Assembly: GCF_036226365.1 (NCBI RefSeq)
Contig: NZ_CP108462.1
Span: 3,142,501 to 3,206,500 of the forward strand
DNA length: 64,000 nucleotides
Source of the DNA: Streptomyces sp. NBC_01262
Lineage (GTDB): Bacteria; Actinomycetota; Actinomycetes; Streptomycetales; Streptomycetaceae
Direction: 5' to 3'
The notes beneath the pieces are model-generated. The model was given only the letters and a program-made list of their open reading frames with translations. It made no database searches and was not told the origin of the DNA. Positions 1-8,226 of this stretch are shown here, piece after piece. How positions within the stretch are numbered: position 1 is the first letter of the stretch; every line of letters begins with the position of its first letter. The translations under genes were made by a program, and so were the position numbers.

Positions 1-663
1 ACCGGCCACGAAGAGCAACTGCCCAACGATGTCCATGCTGTTGCGGTGCTCCGGGCGCGCGTGCGGGAGCAGCGCGGTGAGGACGATCACGGCCAGCACC
101 CCGACCGGGATGTTGACCCAGAACACGCTCTGCCAGCCGTAGCGCTCCACCAGTACGCCGCCGATGAGCGGCCCCGCCGTCAGCGCGAGCCCGGCCACGG
201 CGGACTGGACGCCCACCATGCGGCCGCGCGCGGTGGGGTCCGGGTAGAGCTGGGTGATGATGACCATGGAGACCGGCATCAGCACCGCACCGGTGACGCC
301 CTGCGCGGCGCGGGCGGCCAGGAGCATGCCCACGCTGCCCGACATCGCGCACCAGGCCGAGGTGAGCGTGAACCCGACGAGGGCGCCGACGAACAGCCGC
401 TTCGCCCCGATCCGGTCCGCGAGGGCGCCCGCGCTCAGCAGCAGGCAGGAGAAGGTCAGCAGATAGGCGTCCACGACCCACTGCAGGCCGCGTACGTCCG
501 CGTCCAGCTTCTCCTGCAGGTCGGGCAGCGCCACATTGACCACCGTGGTGTCCAGGAACACCAGGAACAGGCCGCTGAACAGCGCGATCAGCAGCAGCGG
601 ACTGACCCGGCCCGTTGCGCCGCCCGCCTCCTCGGCCAGCGTCTCAGTCCCGGTGCTCGTCAT
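1..663 (-). CDS. MFS drug exporter, DHA2 type (3' end cut off by window edge)
   Basis: The N-terminal 221 residues are visible; the rest lies beyond position 1. After a polar N-terminus the protein shows the first helix of the 14-TMS drug:H+ antiporter family (FLDTTVVNVALPDL), then WVVDAYLLTF and the loop motif GALADRIGAKR, and a later helix with GPLIGGVLVERYGWQSVFWVNIP, which is the family's motif C/D region. It probably exports the cluster product or an intermediate across the membrane. The start ATG at 661-663 lies inside the last codons of the upstream hydrolase gene (20 bp overlap), so it is the last visible gene of the minus-strand tailoring operon. The family assignment is firm; the substrate is inferred from context only. 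Confidence 0.88.
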   Translation of the reverse strand, partial: MTSTGTETLAEEAGGATGRVSPLLLIALFSGLFLVFLDTTVVNVALPDLQEKLDADVRGLQWVVDAYLLTFSCLLLSAGALADRIGAKRLFVGALVGFTLTSAWCAMSGSVGMLLAARAAQGVTGAVLMPVSMVIITQLYPDPTARGRMVGVQSAVAGLALTAGPLIGGVLVERYGWQSVFWVNIPVGVLAVIVLTALLPHARPEHRNSMDIVGQLLFVAG

Positions 664-1480
664 TCCGCTTCCGCCACCCTTCGAACTCGATCAGGTCGTG
701 CGCGCTGAAGATCCCGACCTCGGTGGTGCGGCTCAGCTCGCGCAGCCGCGCCACGTTGGGGAGCCGCTCTGGGAGCACCTCCACCTTCTTCTGGAAGGCG
801 CGCAGCCCCGGCGTGCAGTACGGCGGCGTCGCCAGCTCGCGGTGGAACATGTACGCGTCGCCCGCGTGCAGCAGCCATCGCGTCCCGGCGTCGACCGCCA
901 CGGCGATGTGCCCCCGGGTGTGCCCGGCCAGCGGGACGAGCAGGATCTCCGGCGGCAGTCCGGGGATCTTGCGCACCGCCTCGAAGCCGAACCAGCGCTC
1001 GCCCTCGGCGAGTTCGTGGGTCATCCAGTGCGGGCCGTGCGCCCACTGGGACTGCCGGTAGCGCGCCCGCTCCAGCTTGGTGGCCGGGTTCATCGCCGCG
1101 CGGTACTCCGGCCCGTACGCGTGCACCTGGGCGTGCGGGAAGTCGGCAAGACCGCCGGTGTGGTCGCGGTCGAGGTGGGTGAGCACGATGTGCGTCACGT
1201 CCCTGGGGTCGTAGCCCAGCGCGGCGAGCTGGTTGACCGCGGCCTCCTCGGGCCGCAGCACCGGGCGGGAGCGCAGCATGAAGGACCGCCCGAGCCTGCC
1301 GAGGGGGTCGGCGATGTCCCGGGTGCCGAAGCCGGTGTCGATGAGGACCAGTTCGCGGTCGGTCTCCAGCAGCAGGCAGTGGCACACCATGTGCCCGGCC
1401 CGCAACAGGCTGCCGTCGCCGTTGACCAGCCGGCGCGAAGGCGGCCGGTAGGTGCCGAAGTTGAGGTGCTGCACGCGCAT
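644..1480 (-). CDS. Metallo-beta-lactamase-fold hydrolase
   Basis: The 278-aa protein is the usual length for a single-domain MBL-fold hydrolase of the lactonase/glyoxalase II type. The metal motif is THLDRDHTGG at residues 101-110, that is HxDxDH, with Asp where the canonical HxHxDH motif has its second His. Further ligands are likely in GHTRGH (about residue 188) and HAGDAY (about 206), with a late His in SAHDLIEFEG. Such enzymes open lactones, thioesters or other acyl bonds in the cytoplasm. It lies 27 bp downstream of the flavoenzyme gene and overlaps the exporter, so it is part of the tailoring operon. It could hydrolyse or detoxify a pathway intermediate, or act in quorum quenching. The fold is clear; the substrate is not. 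Confidence 0.85.
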   Translation of the reverse strand: MRVQHLNFGTYRPPSRRLVNGDGSLLRAGHMVCHCLLLETDRELVLIDTGFGTRDIADPLGRLGRSFMLRSRPVLRPEEAAVNQLAALGYDPRDVTHIVLTHLDRDHTGGLADFPHAQVHAYGPEYRAAMNPATKLERARYRQSQWAHGPHWMTHELAEGERWFGFEAVRKIPGLPPEILLVPLAGHTRGHIAVAVDAGTRWLLHAGDAYMFHRELATPPYCTPGLRAFQKKVEVLPERLPNVARLRELSRTTEVGIFSAHDLIEFEGWRKRNDEHRD

Positions 1481-1507
1481 GTTGTCCGTCCTCTCGATCA
1501 GGTTCGA

Positions 1508-2740
1508 TCAGGTGCTGAAGCGAAGGGCGGCGCCGTCCCGGGCCGCCCGGCGGGTCAGGAGCCGCAGATACGCCTCCAGGACCGGCCGGGCGGGCCCGGC
1601 GGTCGGCAGCCAGGGGGCCCGGGCACGGTGCCAGGGCAGCGGCGGCGGGGCCTCGCCGAGCAGCGCGTCGGCCAGATACGCCCCGGAGGCGACCGACAGC
1701 GCGAGGCCGTGGCCGCAGCAGCCGCCCGCGAACCAGACGCCGGGAACGGCCTCCCCCACGACGGGCAGGTCGTCGCCGGTCATCCCGATCCGCCCCGACC
1801 AGCGGTGGGTGACCTCCGTGCCCCCGGGCAGCCGCTCCGCCAGCCACGCCCACGCGCGCTCGGCCCGGCCGTTGACCGGGCCGCCGCCCATGACCAGCCG
1901 GCCCTGCGGGGTTAGCCGGTAGTACGGAGCCAGCGGCGTCACGTCGATGACCGGCTCGGGGCCCAGCTCGGCGCGCAGCGCGGCCGGCAGCGGTGCCGTG
2001 GCGACGGCGTGCACCTCCAGCGGCGCCACGGTGCCGACCGGCAGCGCCAGCGAGCGTACGAAGCCGTTCACGGCGACCACCGTCCGGCGCGCCCGCACGG
2101 TCCCGTACGGGAGGACCAGTTCCCCCGCGCCCAGCGACCGCACCGGGCTGTGGTCGAAGCGCCGCACCCCGCGCCCGGCCACCTCGGCGGCCAGCGCGGC
2201 GACCAGGGCCGCCGGGTCGAGGGTGGCCGCGACGGGGAACCGCAGGGCCGCGCGGAACCGCCCGGGGTCCGGCAACGGGGCCGGGTCCAGGCCGAGTTCG
2301 CGGTAGGCGTCGGCCTGCCGGGCCAGGGCTTCGGCAGCCCGGGGCGAGTTGGCGACCATGAGCTGGCCGCCGGTGGTCAGGCCGCAGTCGGCGCCCAGGT
2401 CCCCGGCCAGCCGGACGACCTGGCGCACCCAGCCGACGCTGGCCTCGTAGCAGGCCCGGGCGGTCTCGTCCCCGTACCGCCGCCGCGCCTTGTCGATGGC
2501 GGGCCCGACCCGGGGGCCCAGCAGGCCGGTGCCCCGGCCGCTGGCCCCGGCGCCGGGACGGCCCGCGTCGAGGAGGACGACGTCCAGCGAGGGATCCCGG
2601 CTGATCAGGTAGTACGCGGTGGCCAGCCCCGTCAGGCCCGCGCCGACGATCGCGACATCCGCGGTCACCCGGCCCGTGAGCGGGGCGGCCGGGGGTACGT
2701 CGACGCGACGCCACGGCGGCTCAGTGATCGGCGAGCGCAT
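1508..2740 (-). CDS. FAD-dependent oxidoreductase, DAO/glycine oxidase-like family
   Basis: The 410-aa protein opens with a Rossmann FAD-binding motif VAIVGAGLTGLATAYYL at about residues 29-45, and ends with the family's second flavin contact, LPVVGEAVPGVWFAGGCCGHG at about 325-345. This is the architecture of DadA, ThiO and gamma-glutamylputrescine oxidoreductases, which oxidise C-N bonds of amines or amino acids to imines with FAD. It overlaps the flavin reductase gene by 20 bp. With the class III aminotransferase in the same operon, an amine made or consumed during tailoring is a plausible substrate, but that is inference. The start ATG at 2738-2740 gives a normal family length. Confidence 0.86.
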   Translation of the reverse strand: MRSPITEPPWRRVDVPPAAPLTGRVTADVAIVGAGLTGLATAYYLISRDPSLDVVLLDAGRPGAGASGRGTGLLGPRVGPAIDKARRRYGDETARACYEASVGWVRQVVRLAGDLGADCGLTTGGQLMVANSPRAAEALARQADAYRELGLDPAPLPDPGRFRAALRFPVAATLDPAALVAALAAEVAGRGVRRFDHSPVRSLGAGELVLPYGTVRARRTVVAVNGFVRSLALPVGTVAPLEVHAVATAPLPAALRAELGPEPVIDVTPLAPYYRLTPQGRLVMGGGPVNGRAERAWAWLAERLPGGTEVTHRWSGRIGMTGDDLPVVGEAVPGVWFAGGCCGHGLALSVASGAYLADALLGEAPPPLPWHRARAPWLPTAGPARPVLEAYLRLLTRRAARDGAALRFST

Positions 2741-3251
2741 CCTGCCGCTCCCTCGTGGAAAGCCCCCGGAAGGTCTGGTCGTGCCAGATCAGCGGCTCCC
2801 CCGGCCCGCTGCGTACGGACGTCACATGCCCCACGACCACACTGTGATCCCCGTACCCCCGCTCCTCCGCCAGCACGCACGCCGCCCACCCCAGGGCGTC
2901 GGCCAGCACCGGGATGCCCAGCGCCCACTGGAATTCCACGCCCGCGAACTTGCCCGGCCCGGCCTTGCCCGCGAAGACCCCGGCCAGCGCGCTCTGGTCG
3001 GCCCGCAGCAGGTGGATCGCGAACGCCCGCCGGGTCCGGATCGCCGCGAGGGTGGCCGACGTGGTGGACAGACAGGCCAGCATCATCGGCGGCCGCAGCG
3101 ACAGGGTGGTGACCGCCGACGCGGTGAGCCCCAGCGGTTCGCCGTCCGGGCCGCAGGTGGTCACGACGGTGACGCCCGCGGCCAGCTTCCGGTAGAGGCC
3201 GAGGCAGTTCTCCTCGGCGTACGCGACGCGTTTCACCGAGACGCCGTTCAC
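2721..3251 (-). CDS. Flavin reductase-like protein (FMN-binding split barrel)
   Basis: This 176-residue protein belongs to the flavin reductase-like domain family, which reduces FMN or FAD with NAD(P)H for two-component monooxygenases. Visible signatures are an early YRKLAAGVTVVTT segment, LTASAVTTLSLRPPMMLACL (about residues 45-64), the FAIHLLRADQ strand, and a late GDHSVVVGHV segment that corresponds to the family's GDH motif. I chose the GTG at 3249-3251 as start because it forms a GTGA overlap with the stop of the upstream cyclase; a longer open frame continues upstream only as a shadow. No classical flavin-dependent monooxygenase sits beside it, so its partner may be an acyl-CoA-dehydrogenase-like flavoprotein of the cluster or lie outside the window. 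Confidence 0.86.
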   Translation of the reverse strand: MNGVSVKRVAYAEENCLGLYRKLAAGVTVVTTCGPDGEPLGLTASAVTTLSLRPPMMLACLSTTSATLAAIRTRRAFAIHLLRADQSALAGVFAGKAGPGKFAGVEFQWALGIPVLADALGWAACVLAEERGYGDHSVVVGHVTSVRSGPGEPLIWHDQTFRGLSTRERQDALADH

Positions 3252-3736
3252 GGCTGCGCCGCTCCGGCGACCTGGGGGTCGGCGGCGTCCACCACGATCT
3301 CCTGGGCCTCGCCGAGCAGACCGGCCAGGATCTTGAGGATGTTGCCGCGCAGCGCGGCCTCGGCGACCGGTTCGAGGATCGCGGCCAGGGTGGGGATGCC
3401 GAGGTCGAACTCGGCGTCGAAGCGGACCAGCGTGCCGCCGCCGTCGGCCGACAGCCGCCAACTGCCCCGGAAGACCGCGAAGTCGCCGGTGACCTGCTCG
3501 AAGAAGAGGGCGAGGTCCGCCGGTGAGAAGGTGTCGCGCTCGGTCCACTTCAGCAGGCCGTTGCGGAAGTGCACCGTCCACTCCGAGAGCACGGAGCCGT
3601 CCGGTGAGGGCGGCCGGACAACCACGTCCTGGACGGTCGTGGTCAGTTCGGGGTAGCGGGAGAAGTCGCTGATCCGGTCGTAGGCATCGGCCGGCGCGAC
3701 GGCCGGGGCCAGTATGTGGATGGTCACGGTGGGCAT
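3248..3736 (-). CDS. SRPBCC-superfamily polyketide cyclase/dehydrase-like protein
   Basis: The 162-aa protein has the pattern of the START/Bet v 1-like (SRPBCC) fold: an N-terminal strand, the helix of AYDRISDFSRYPEL, a run of beta strands including SEWTVHFRNGLLKWTERD and LVRFDAEFDLG, and a long C-terminal helix (ALRGNILKILAGLLGEAQEI). Members bind hydrophobic ligands in a deep cavity; in polyketide clusters they often act as cyclases or aromatases. No catalytic residue can be assigned here. It lies 35 bp after the aminotransferase stop and overlaps the flavin reductase by 4 bp, so all three should be translated together. A pure ligand-binding role is equally possible. Confidence 0.8.
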   Translation of the reverse strand: MPTVTIHILAPAVAPADAYDRISDFSRYPELTTTVQDVVVRPPSPDGSVLSEWTVHFRNGLLKWTERDTFSPADLALFFEQVTGDFAVFRGSWRLSADGGGTLVRFDAEFDLGIPTLAAILEPVAEAALRGNILKILAGLLGEAQEIVVDAADPQVAGAAQP

Positions 3737-3771
3737 GGTCAGGCCTTTCCTTCACTCTCGATCACGATCGT

Positions 3772-5040
3772 TCAGGTGCGTTCCGCGACTGCGGTCAGCG
3801 ATTCGTCGAGCACCCGCAGAAACAGCCGGACCTCGTCCTCGCAGAGGATGGCCGGCGGGGTGAAGCGGATCACCCCGGAGTTGTTGAGGGAGTGGTTGAC
3901 CAGCACGCCCCGGTCCATGAACTCCAGCAGGAGTTCCCCGACATGGCGCTGGTCCGCCGCCTCGATGCCGATCAGCAGGCCGCGCCCCCGGATGTCGGCG
4001 ACGAGCTGCGGAGCCCGCTTGGCGACCACCGCCCGGATGTCGTCGAGCAGCCGCTCGCCGAGCCGCGCGGCCCGGTCCACGATGCCCTCGTCCCGGATCG
4101 TCTCCACCGCCGCCAGAGCGGCGGCGCAGGCGATCGGGGAGGCCCCGAAGGTCGAGGAGTGCAGGATCGGGTCACGGCCGAAGGGCAGATACGCCGCGGG
4201 CCGGGCCATCATCGCCGCCGCCGGGACCACCCCGCCGGACAGGCCCTTGCCGACCAGCAGTACGTCGGGGACCACCGCTTCCAGGTCGCAGCCCCACCAC
4301 ATGCCGAGCCGGCCGAGACCGCTCTGGATCTCGTCGACGACCAGGAACGCGCCGAACTCCGCGCATGCCGTCGCGACCCCCCAGAGATATCCCGGCGGCG
4401 GCACCCGCACACCGCCCTCGCCCTGCACCGGCTCGACGATGACGCAGCCCCGCCCGGCCCGGGCCGCCAGCGCCGCCCGCATCGCGGGCAGGTCGCCGTA
4501 CGGCACCTGGCAGGTGTCCGGGAGCAGCGGCTCGAACGGCTGCTGGTACGCGCGGTTCGCGGTGACGCTCAGCGCGCCCAGCGTCTTGCCGTGGAAGCCC
4601 CGCTCGGTGGTGATGAGCGCGGTCTTGCCGTGCGCCCTGGCCAGTTTCAGCCCGGCCTCGGTGGCCTCCGCCCCGGAGTTGACGAAGTGCACCAGGTCCA
4701 GGTCCCCCGGGGCCACGCTCGCCAGCGCCTCGGCGGCCGCGGCGGCCACCGGTTCCAGGAAGACCCTGGTGGCCAGCGGATGCGCGTCGATCTGCGCCTT
4801 TACGGCCCGGACCACCCGGGGGTGGCGGTGGCCGAGGATGAAGACCCCGTACCCGCCGAAGTCCAGATACCGCTTGCCGTCGGCGGCGGTGATCCACGCG
4901 CCTTCGGAGGACGTCTCCACCACGGCGCCGAGCATCCGGGCCAGAGAGGCCTTCCCGGGCCCGAAGTGGCGCTCGTATCGCTCAGCCGTCACTTCGGACA
5001 GCTTGGACAGCTCGGTCAGCTCGGTCAGTTCGCTGGTCAC
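3772..5040 (-). CDS. PLP-dependent class III aminotransferase
   Basis: The 422-aa protein is a complete fold-type I, class III (omega/ornithine/putrescine-type) aminotransferase. Key motifs are HFVNSGAEATEAGLKLAR (about residues 120-137), the Asp that pairs with the pyridine nitrogen in LVVDEIQSGLGR (about 234), and the PLP lysine in LLVGKGLSGGVVPAA (about 260). The reaction transfers an amino group between an amine or omega-amino acid and an oxo acid or aldehyde. Its ATG overlaps the stop of the upstream SDR (ATGA). An acyl-thioester-reductase-like SDR giving an aldehyde followed by a transaminase is a known route to amines, so coupled action is an attractive inference. The N-terminus carries a small repeat, ELTELTELSKLSE, encoded by near-identical 9-bp units. 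Confidence 0.9.
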   Translation of the reverse strand: MTSELTELTELSKLSEVTAERYERHFGPGKASLARMLGAVVETSSEGAWITAADGKRYLDFGGYGVFILGHRHPRVVRAVKAQIDAHPLATRVFLEPVAAAAAEALASVAPGDLDLVHFVNSGAEATEAGLKLARAHGKTALITTERGFHGKTLGALSVTANRAYQQPFEPLLPDTCQVPYGDLPAMRAALAARAGRGCVIVEPVQGEGGVRVPPPGYLWGVATACAEFGAFLVVDEIQSGLGRLGMWWGCDLEAVVPDVLLVGKGLSGGVVPAAAMMARPAAYLPFGRDPILHSSTFGASPIACAAALAAVETIRDEGIVDRAARLGERLLDDIRAVVAKRAPQLVADIRGRGLLIGIEAADQRHVGELLLEFMDRGVLVNHSLNNSGVIRFTPPAILCEDEVRLFLRVLDESLTAVAERT

Positions 5041-6062
5041 GTCACGACCCCCCGGGCCGGCATCTTCGTGGCGATCCAGTACTGGACGGACTTCTCGAAG
5101 CCCGCCATCAGCGCACGGTGGCTCACGTAGTCGGACATCCCCAGCGCGTCGAAGGAGGACTCCATCGCGGAGGAGGACTGGAAGAGCAGCAGCAGCTCGA
5201 TGAATCCGCTGAACTGCTGCCGCAGCGAGGCCGGGATCGCGTCCTCCATCAGCGGCAGGAGCAGCCGGTCCAGGACCTCCGCCGGCATCAGGCGGGGCGG
5301 GTGCTGCGGCGCGTGGCCCATCCGCTCGGCGACCTGGAGGATCAGCTCGACGTACTCGCCCAGGGTGGGCGAGTTGCGCCCGGCGGTCAGCCAGTACTCG
5401 CCGGAGGTGACGCCGCCCGCGATCAGCCGCTTGACACCCCTGGCCACCACGTCCTGCGGGACGGTGTCGAACGGGGATCCGGGATCGGCGGGCACCACCG
5501 GGATGGTGCCCTGGACGATCCCGCCGAGCACCTTGTGCATGCCCTGGAACGAGGCGATCCGCCCGGTGCGCGAGTCCCCGCCCACCACCGAGGGGCGGAC
5601 GATGGCGGCGGGCAGCCCGCTCTCGCGCACCACCCGCTCGGCCGCGATCTTGGAGTCGACGTACGCTCCCGGGCCGGCGCCGCGGTGCTCCTCGTCCGGC
5701 GGCCGGGCCACGAAGGCGGTGCTGACGTAGTAGAAGGGCGCGGCGGCGGTCCCGGCGAAGGCCAGCATGTGCTCGGTGCCGGTGACATTGGCGGCGAAGA
5801 GCTTCTCCCGGCTGCCGCGCCAGGCGGTGCGGGCCGCCGAGTGCAGCACCACGTCCACCCTGCGGGCCAGTTCCCGCGACGTTTCGGGGCCGAGCCCCAG
5901 GTGCGGGTCGGCGAGGGTGCCCGTCAGCTCCTCGACCCGGGGGTCGTCGATGGCCGCGCGGTGGCGCAGGCCGATCAGGTGGTAGTCGGCGGCGAGTTCC
6001 TCGACGAAGGCCCGCCCGAGCACACCGGCGGCCCCGGTGAGCAGCAGAGTCGGCTTGCTCAT
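5037..6062 (-). CDS. Extended SDR, thioester-reductase/fatty-acyl-reductase-like NAD(P)-binding protein
   Basis: The 341-aa protein begins with the nucleotide motif LLTGAAGVLGRAFVEEL (TGxxGxxG, about residues 7-23). It contains VVLHSAARTAW, the catalytic-type FYYVSTAFVA and YVDSKIAAE (YxxxK, about 171), then AAIVRPSVVGG. This order (TGxxGxxG, H-A-A, S-T, YxxxK, RP) is typical of the male-sterility/thioester-reductase branch of extended SDRs, which reduce acyl thioesters to aldehydes; an ordinary epimerase-like activity cannot be excluded. The start ATG at 6060-6062 is 23 bp after the acyl-CoA dehydrogenase stop, and the gene overlaps the aminotransferase by 4 bp. It is the likely supplier of the aminotransferase substrate. 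Confidence 0.82.
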   Translation of the reverse strand: MSKPTLLLTGAAGVLGRAFVEELAADYHLIGLRHRAAIDDPRVEELTGTLADPHLGLGPETSRELARRVDVVLHSAARTAWRGSREKLFAANVTGTEHMLAFAGTAAAPFYYVSTAFVARPPDEEHRGAGPGAYVDSKIAAERVVRESGLPAAIVRPSVVGGDSRTGRIASFQGMHKVLGGIVQGTIPVVPADPGSPFDTVPQDVVARGVKRLIAGGVTSGEYWLTAGRNSPTLGEYVELILQVAERMGHAPQHPPRLMPAEVLDRLLLPLMEDAIPASLRQQFSGFIELLLLFQSSSAMESSFDALGMSDYVSHRALMAGFEKSVQYWIATKMPARGVVT

Positions 6063-6085
6063 TGCACTTGGCTCCCTAGGCTGTT

Positions 6086-7219
6086 TCAGACTATTTCGAG
6101 CGGTTGGCCGCCGAGGTGGCGCGCCAGCGGGCCGGACATCCTGCTGCGGGCCGGCGGGTGCAGCCCCAGCCCGTTCACCGCGGCGGCCAGATAGCCGATG
6201 TCGTCCGAACTCATGAAGTTCAGCCCGCCGAGCAGTTCCACCGCCCGTGGCACGACGCGCGCGATGGTGTCCTGGGCGGCGTAGCGGACATACAGCGAGT
6301 CCACCAGCAGGCTCTGGTCGCAGAGCGCGTTCCCGGTCTGCCGGGCCACGTTCTCCACCGCCGCCATGGCGGCCTCGGTCTCGCCGACGAGGCGCACCCG
6401 CTCGATGTCGGGGATCCGCTCGTTGGCCACGACCCGCTCCACCAGCGCGCTGGCCGCACCCAGATAACTGGCGGTCATCAGCAGCTCGAACCACACGAAC
6501 CCGGTGGTCTGGATGTCGTCCAGCACCTGGCCCTCCGGGACATCCGTACGTACGACGAGATCCGGCGGCACCAGCACATCCGTGACCGTGACCTGGTCGC
6601 TCTCCGCGCCCGCCAGGGCGAAGCTGCCCCAGAACGGGGCCACGGCGATCCCCGGGCCGTCGGCCGGGATCAGCACCACGGCGAGCTGCTCGCCGGTGCC
6701 GTCCAGCCGGGGCACCATGACGCTCGCGGTGAGCAGGTCCATCGAACGGGCCAGGCTGCACGGCCGCTTGGCCCCGTCCACCCGGATCCCCTCGTCGGTG
6801 ACGCGGGCGGTCATCGTGGGCCGCAGGATGCTGCCGCCGGGCTGTCCCTCGGCGAACCCGGAGGCGAGCAGCAGGTTGCCGTCCACGATTCCGGTCAGCA
6901 GCATCCACTCGAAGCCGTTGCCGGTCTCGCTCAGCACGACCAGGCTGGCCAGCGAGAAGTGGTGCATGGTCGTGGCCACCGCCAGCGACGGGGACCGCGA
7001 GCCGATCGCCCGCTGGACCCGTACCGCGTTGAGCGCGTCGGCGCCCTTGCCGCCGTGCGCGGTGGGCACCAGCAGGCCCGGTCCGCCCAGCTCCTTGAAC
7101 GCCTTGATCCCCGGGCTTCCCGGGCTTTCGAGCTCGCCCAGCGGGCGGCTCGCCAGCTCGGCGTCCAGCCCCGGCAGCAGCGCCTCCAGGGCAGCCCGTT
7201 CCCTCCCCAAAAACCTCAT
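6086..7219 (-). CDS. Acyl-CoA dehydrogenase-like flavoprotein
   Basis: The 377-aa protein has the acyl-CoA dehydrogenase fold order: an alpha-helical N-terminus containing KELGGPGLLVPTAHGGKGAD, a central beta domain (ILRPTMTARVTDEGIRVDGA, VAPFWGSFALAGAESDQVTV), and a C-terminal helical domain ending LLGGLNFMSSDDIGYLAAA. The sequence is divergent: I do not find a clear catalytic Glu in the usual late position, so it may be an oxidase, hydroxylase or other acyl-chain flavoenzyme rather than a beta-oxidation enzyme. The chosen ATG is 14 bp after the DUF2156 gene. It could use reduced flavin from the reductase encoded downstream; this is inference. Other homologues in the window are at 36604-37746 and 43202-44359. 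Confidence 0.83.
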   Translation of the reverse strand: MRFLGRERAALEALLPGLDAELASRPLGELESPGSPGIKAFKELGGPGLLVPTAHGGKGADALNAVRVQRAIGSRSPSLAVATTMHHFSLASLVVLSETGNGFEWMLLTGIVDGNLLLASGFAEGQPGGSILRPTMTARVTDEGIRVDGAKRPCSLARSMDLLTASVMVPRLDGTGEQLAVVLIPADGPGIAVAPFWGSFALAGAESDQVTVTDVLVPPDLVVRTDVPEGQVLDDIQTTGFVWFELLMTASYLGAASALVERVVANERIPDIERVRLVGETEAAMAAVENVARQTGNALCDQSLLVDSLYVRYAAQDTIARVVPRAVELLGGLNFMSSDDIGYLAAAVNGLGLHPPARSRMSGPLARHLGGQPLEIV

Positions 7220-7233
7220 GTTGTATCTACCTC

Positions 7234-8226
7234 TCAGATGGCGTTGGCGAGGCGCATCAGACGCCAGATCGCCATGGCGCTCGGCTTGCCGTCGAAGGCG
7301 ATGTACTCGGGCAGCACGACGTGCGGATCCCATTTCTCCTTGTAGGCGAGCTGGGTCCGCGACGGGTAGACCTTCTCCCCGTGCTCGGCGAGGAACCGTA
7401 CGATCCGGCCCACCGTCGGGCTGGCCGCCGGCACCTCCCGCTCCGGGTCCAGGCCCACGAACGGCGTGAAGCCGAAGTGCAGCCACCCCGCGCCCTCGCC
7501 GGTCATCGCCCCGAGGGCGGCGGCGTTGATCGCCTCCATCACCCCCGGCGGCACCTCCTGCCGGCGCCGGCTCAGGTCGTGCAGCCAGCCCGGCCGGCTG
7601 CCGTAGACCGGGGAGTACGAGATGTAGCCGACCGGAACCCCCTCGATCCGGCCGACGAAGAGCCGCCGCAGCGGCGCCGCGTCCCCGGTCCGCTCGCCGA
7701 CGAGGAAGGCCAGCTCCTTGACGAACCGGCCCTTGCCCCGCAGCCAGTCCTTGTCGATTCCGGTCAGCTCGCCGTCGGCGGTCAAGGGGTCGGCTTCGGC
7801 CACTTCGAGGCCGCTCCGCTTCGCGCGGGAAATCTTGTTGCGCAGCTTCACGAATTTCGAGCCGCGCAGGGTGAAATCGGCAAGCCGGACCGCATAGGAG
7901 GCGCCGATCTGATTGACCGTAAATCCACTGCGCCCGTAGAGATCCGCGTCCGCGCTCTGCAACTGGACGGCGATCACCCGTTTATGTGCCTGTGCTGCGT
8001 ACGCACGGAAAGCGGCGAGCAGGGCGGGGCGGTCGGCCGGTCCGGCAAAGGGGCCGCCGAACTGCACGATGCAGCGGCCCGAGGTGCGGTAGGCGATCAT
8101 TCCGTTTATGCCGTCGGCCCTGAAGTATTCGGTCCCCGCGTTCATCGCGAGAAATGCGCTGGGGTTGTCCGCGTGTTCTTCGAGGGCGTGGCGTACGTCC
8201 TCAGACGGAGGAGTGGCTGACAGCAT
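7234..8226 (-). CDS. DUF2156 / LPG-synthase-C-like (MprF C-terminal-type) acyltransferase
   Basis: The 330-aa soluble protein resembles the C-terminal catalytic domain of phosphatidylglycerol lysyltransferase (DUF2156), a tandem GNAT fold. Supporting segments are the early SAFLAMNAGTEYFRADGING, the VQFGGPFAG turn, the basic stretch FVKLRNKISRAKRSGLEV typical of this family, and the late GAGWLHFGFTPFVGL and YPSRTQLAYKEKWDPHVVLP, which matches the YxFKxKFxP region. Family members move an aminoacyl group from tRNA to a lipid or other acceptor. Here it stands alone, without the MprF flippase, but its gene overlaps that of a small membrane protein by 26 bp. Transfer of an aminoacyl or acyl group to the natural product, or lipid-based self-protection, are both possible. 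Confidence 0.78.
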   Translation of the reverse strand: MLSATPPSEDVRHALEEHADNPSAFLAMNAGTEYFRADGINGMIAYRTSGRCIVQFGGPFAGPADRPALLAAFRAYAAQAHKRVIAVQLQSADADLYGRSGFTVNQIGASYAVRLADFTLRGSKFVKLRNKISRAKRSGLEVAEADPLTADGELTGIDKDWLRGKGRFVKELAFLVGERTGDAAPLRRLFVGRIEGVPVGYISYSPVYGSRPGWLHDLSRRRQEVPPGVMEAINAAALGAMTGEGAGWLHFGFTPFVGLDPEREVPAASPTVGRIVRFLAEHGEKVYPSRTQLAYKEKWDPHVVLPEYIAFDGKPSAMAIWRLMRLANAI

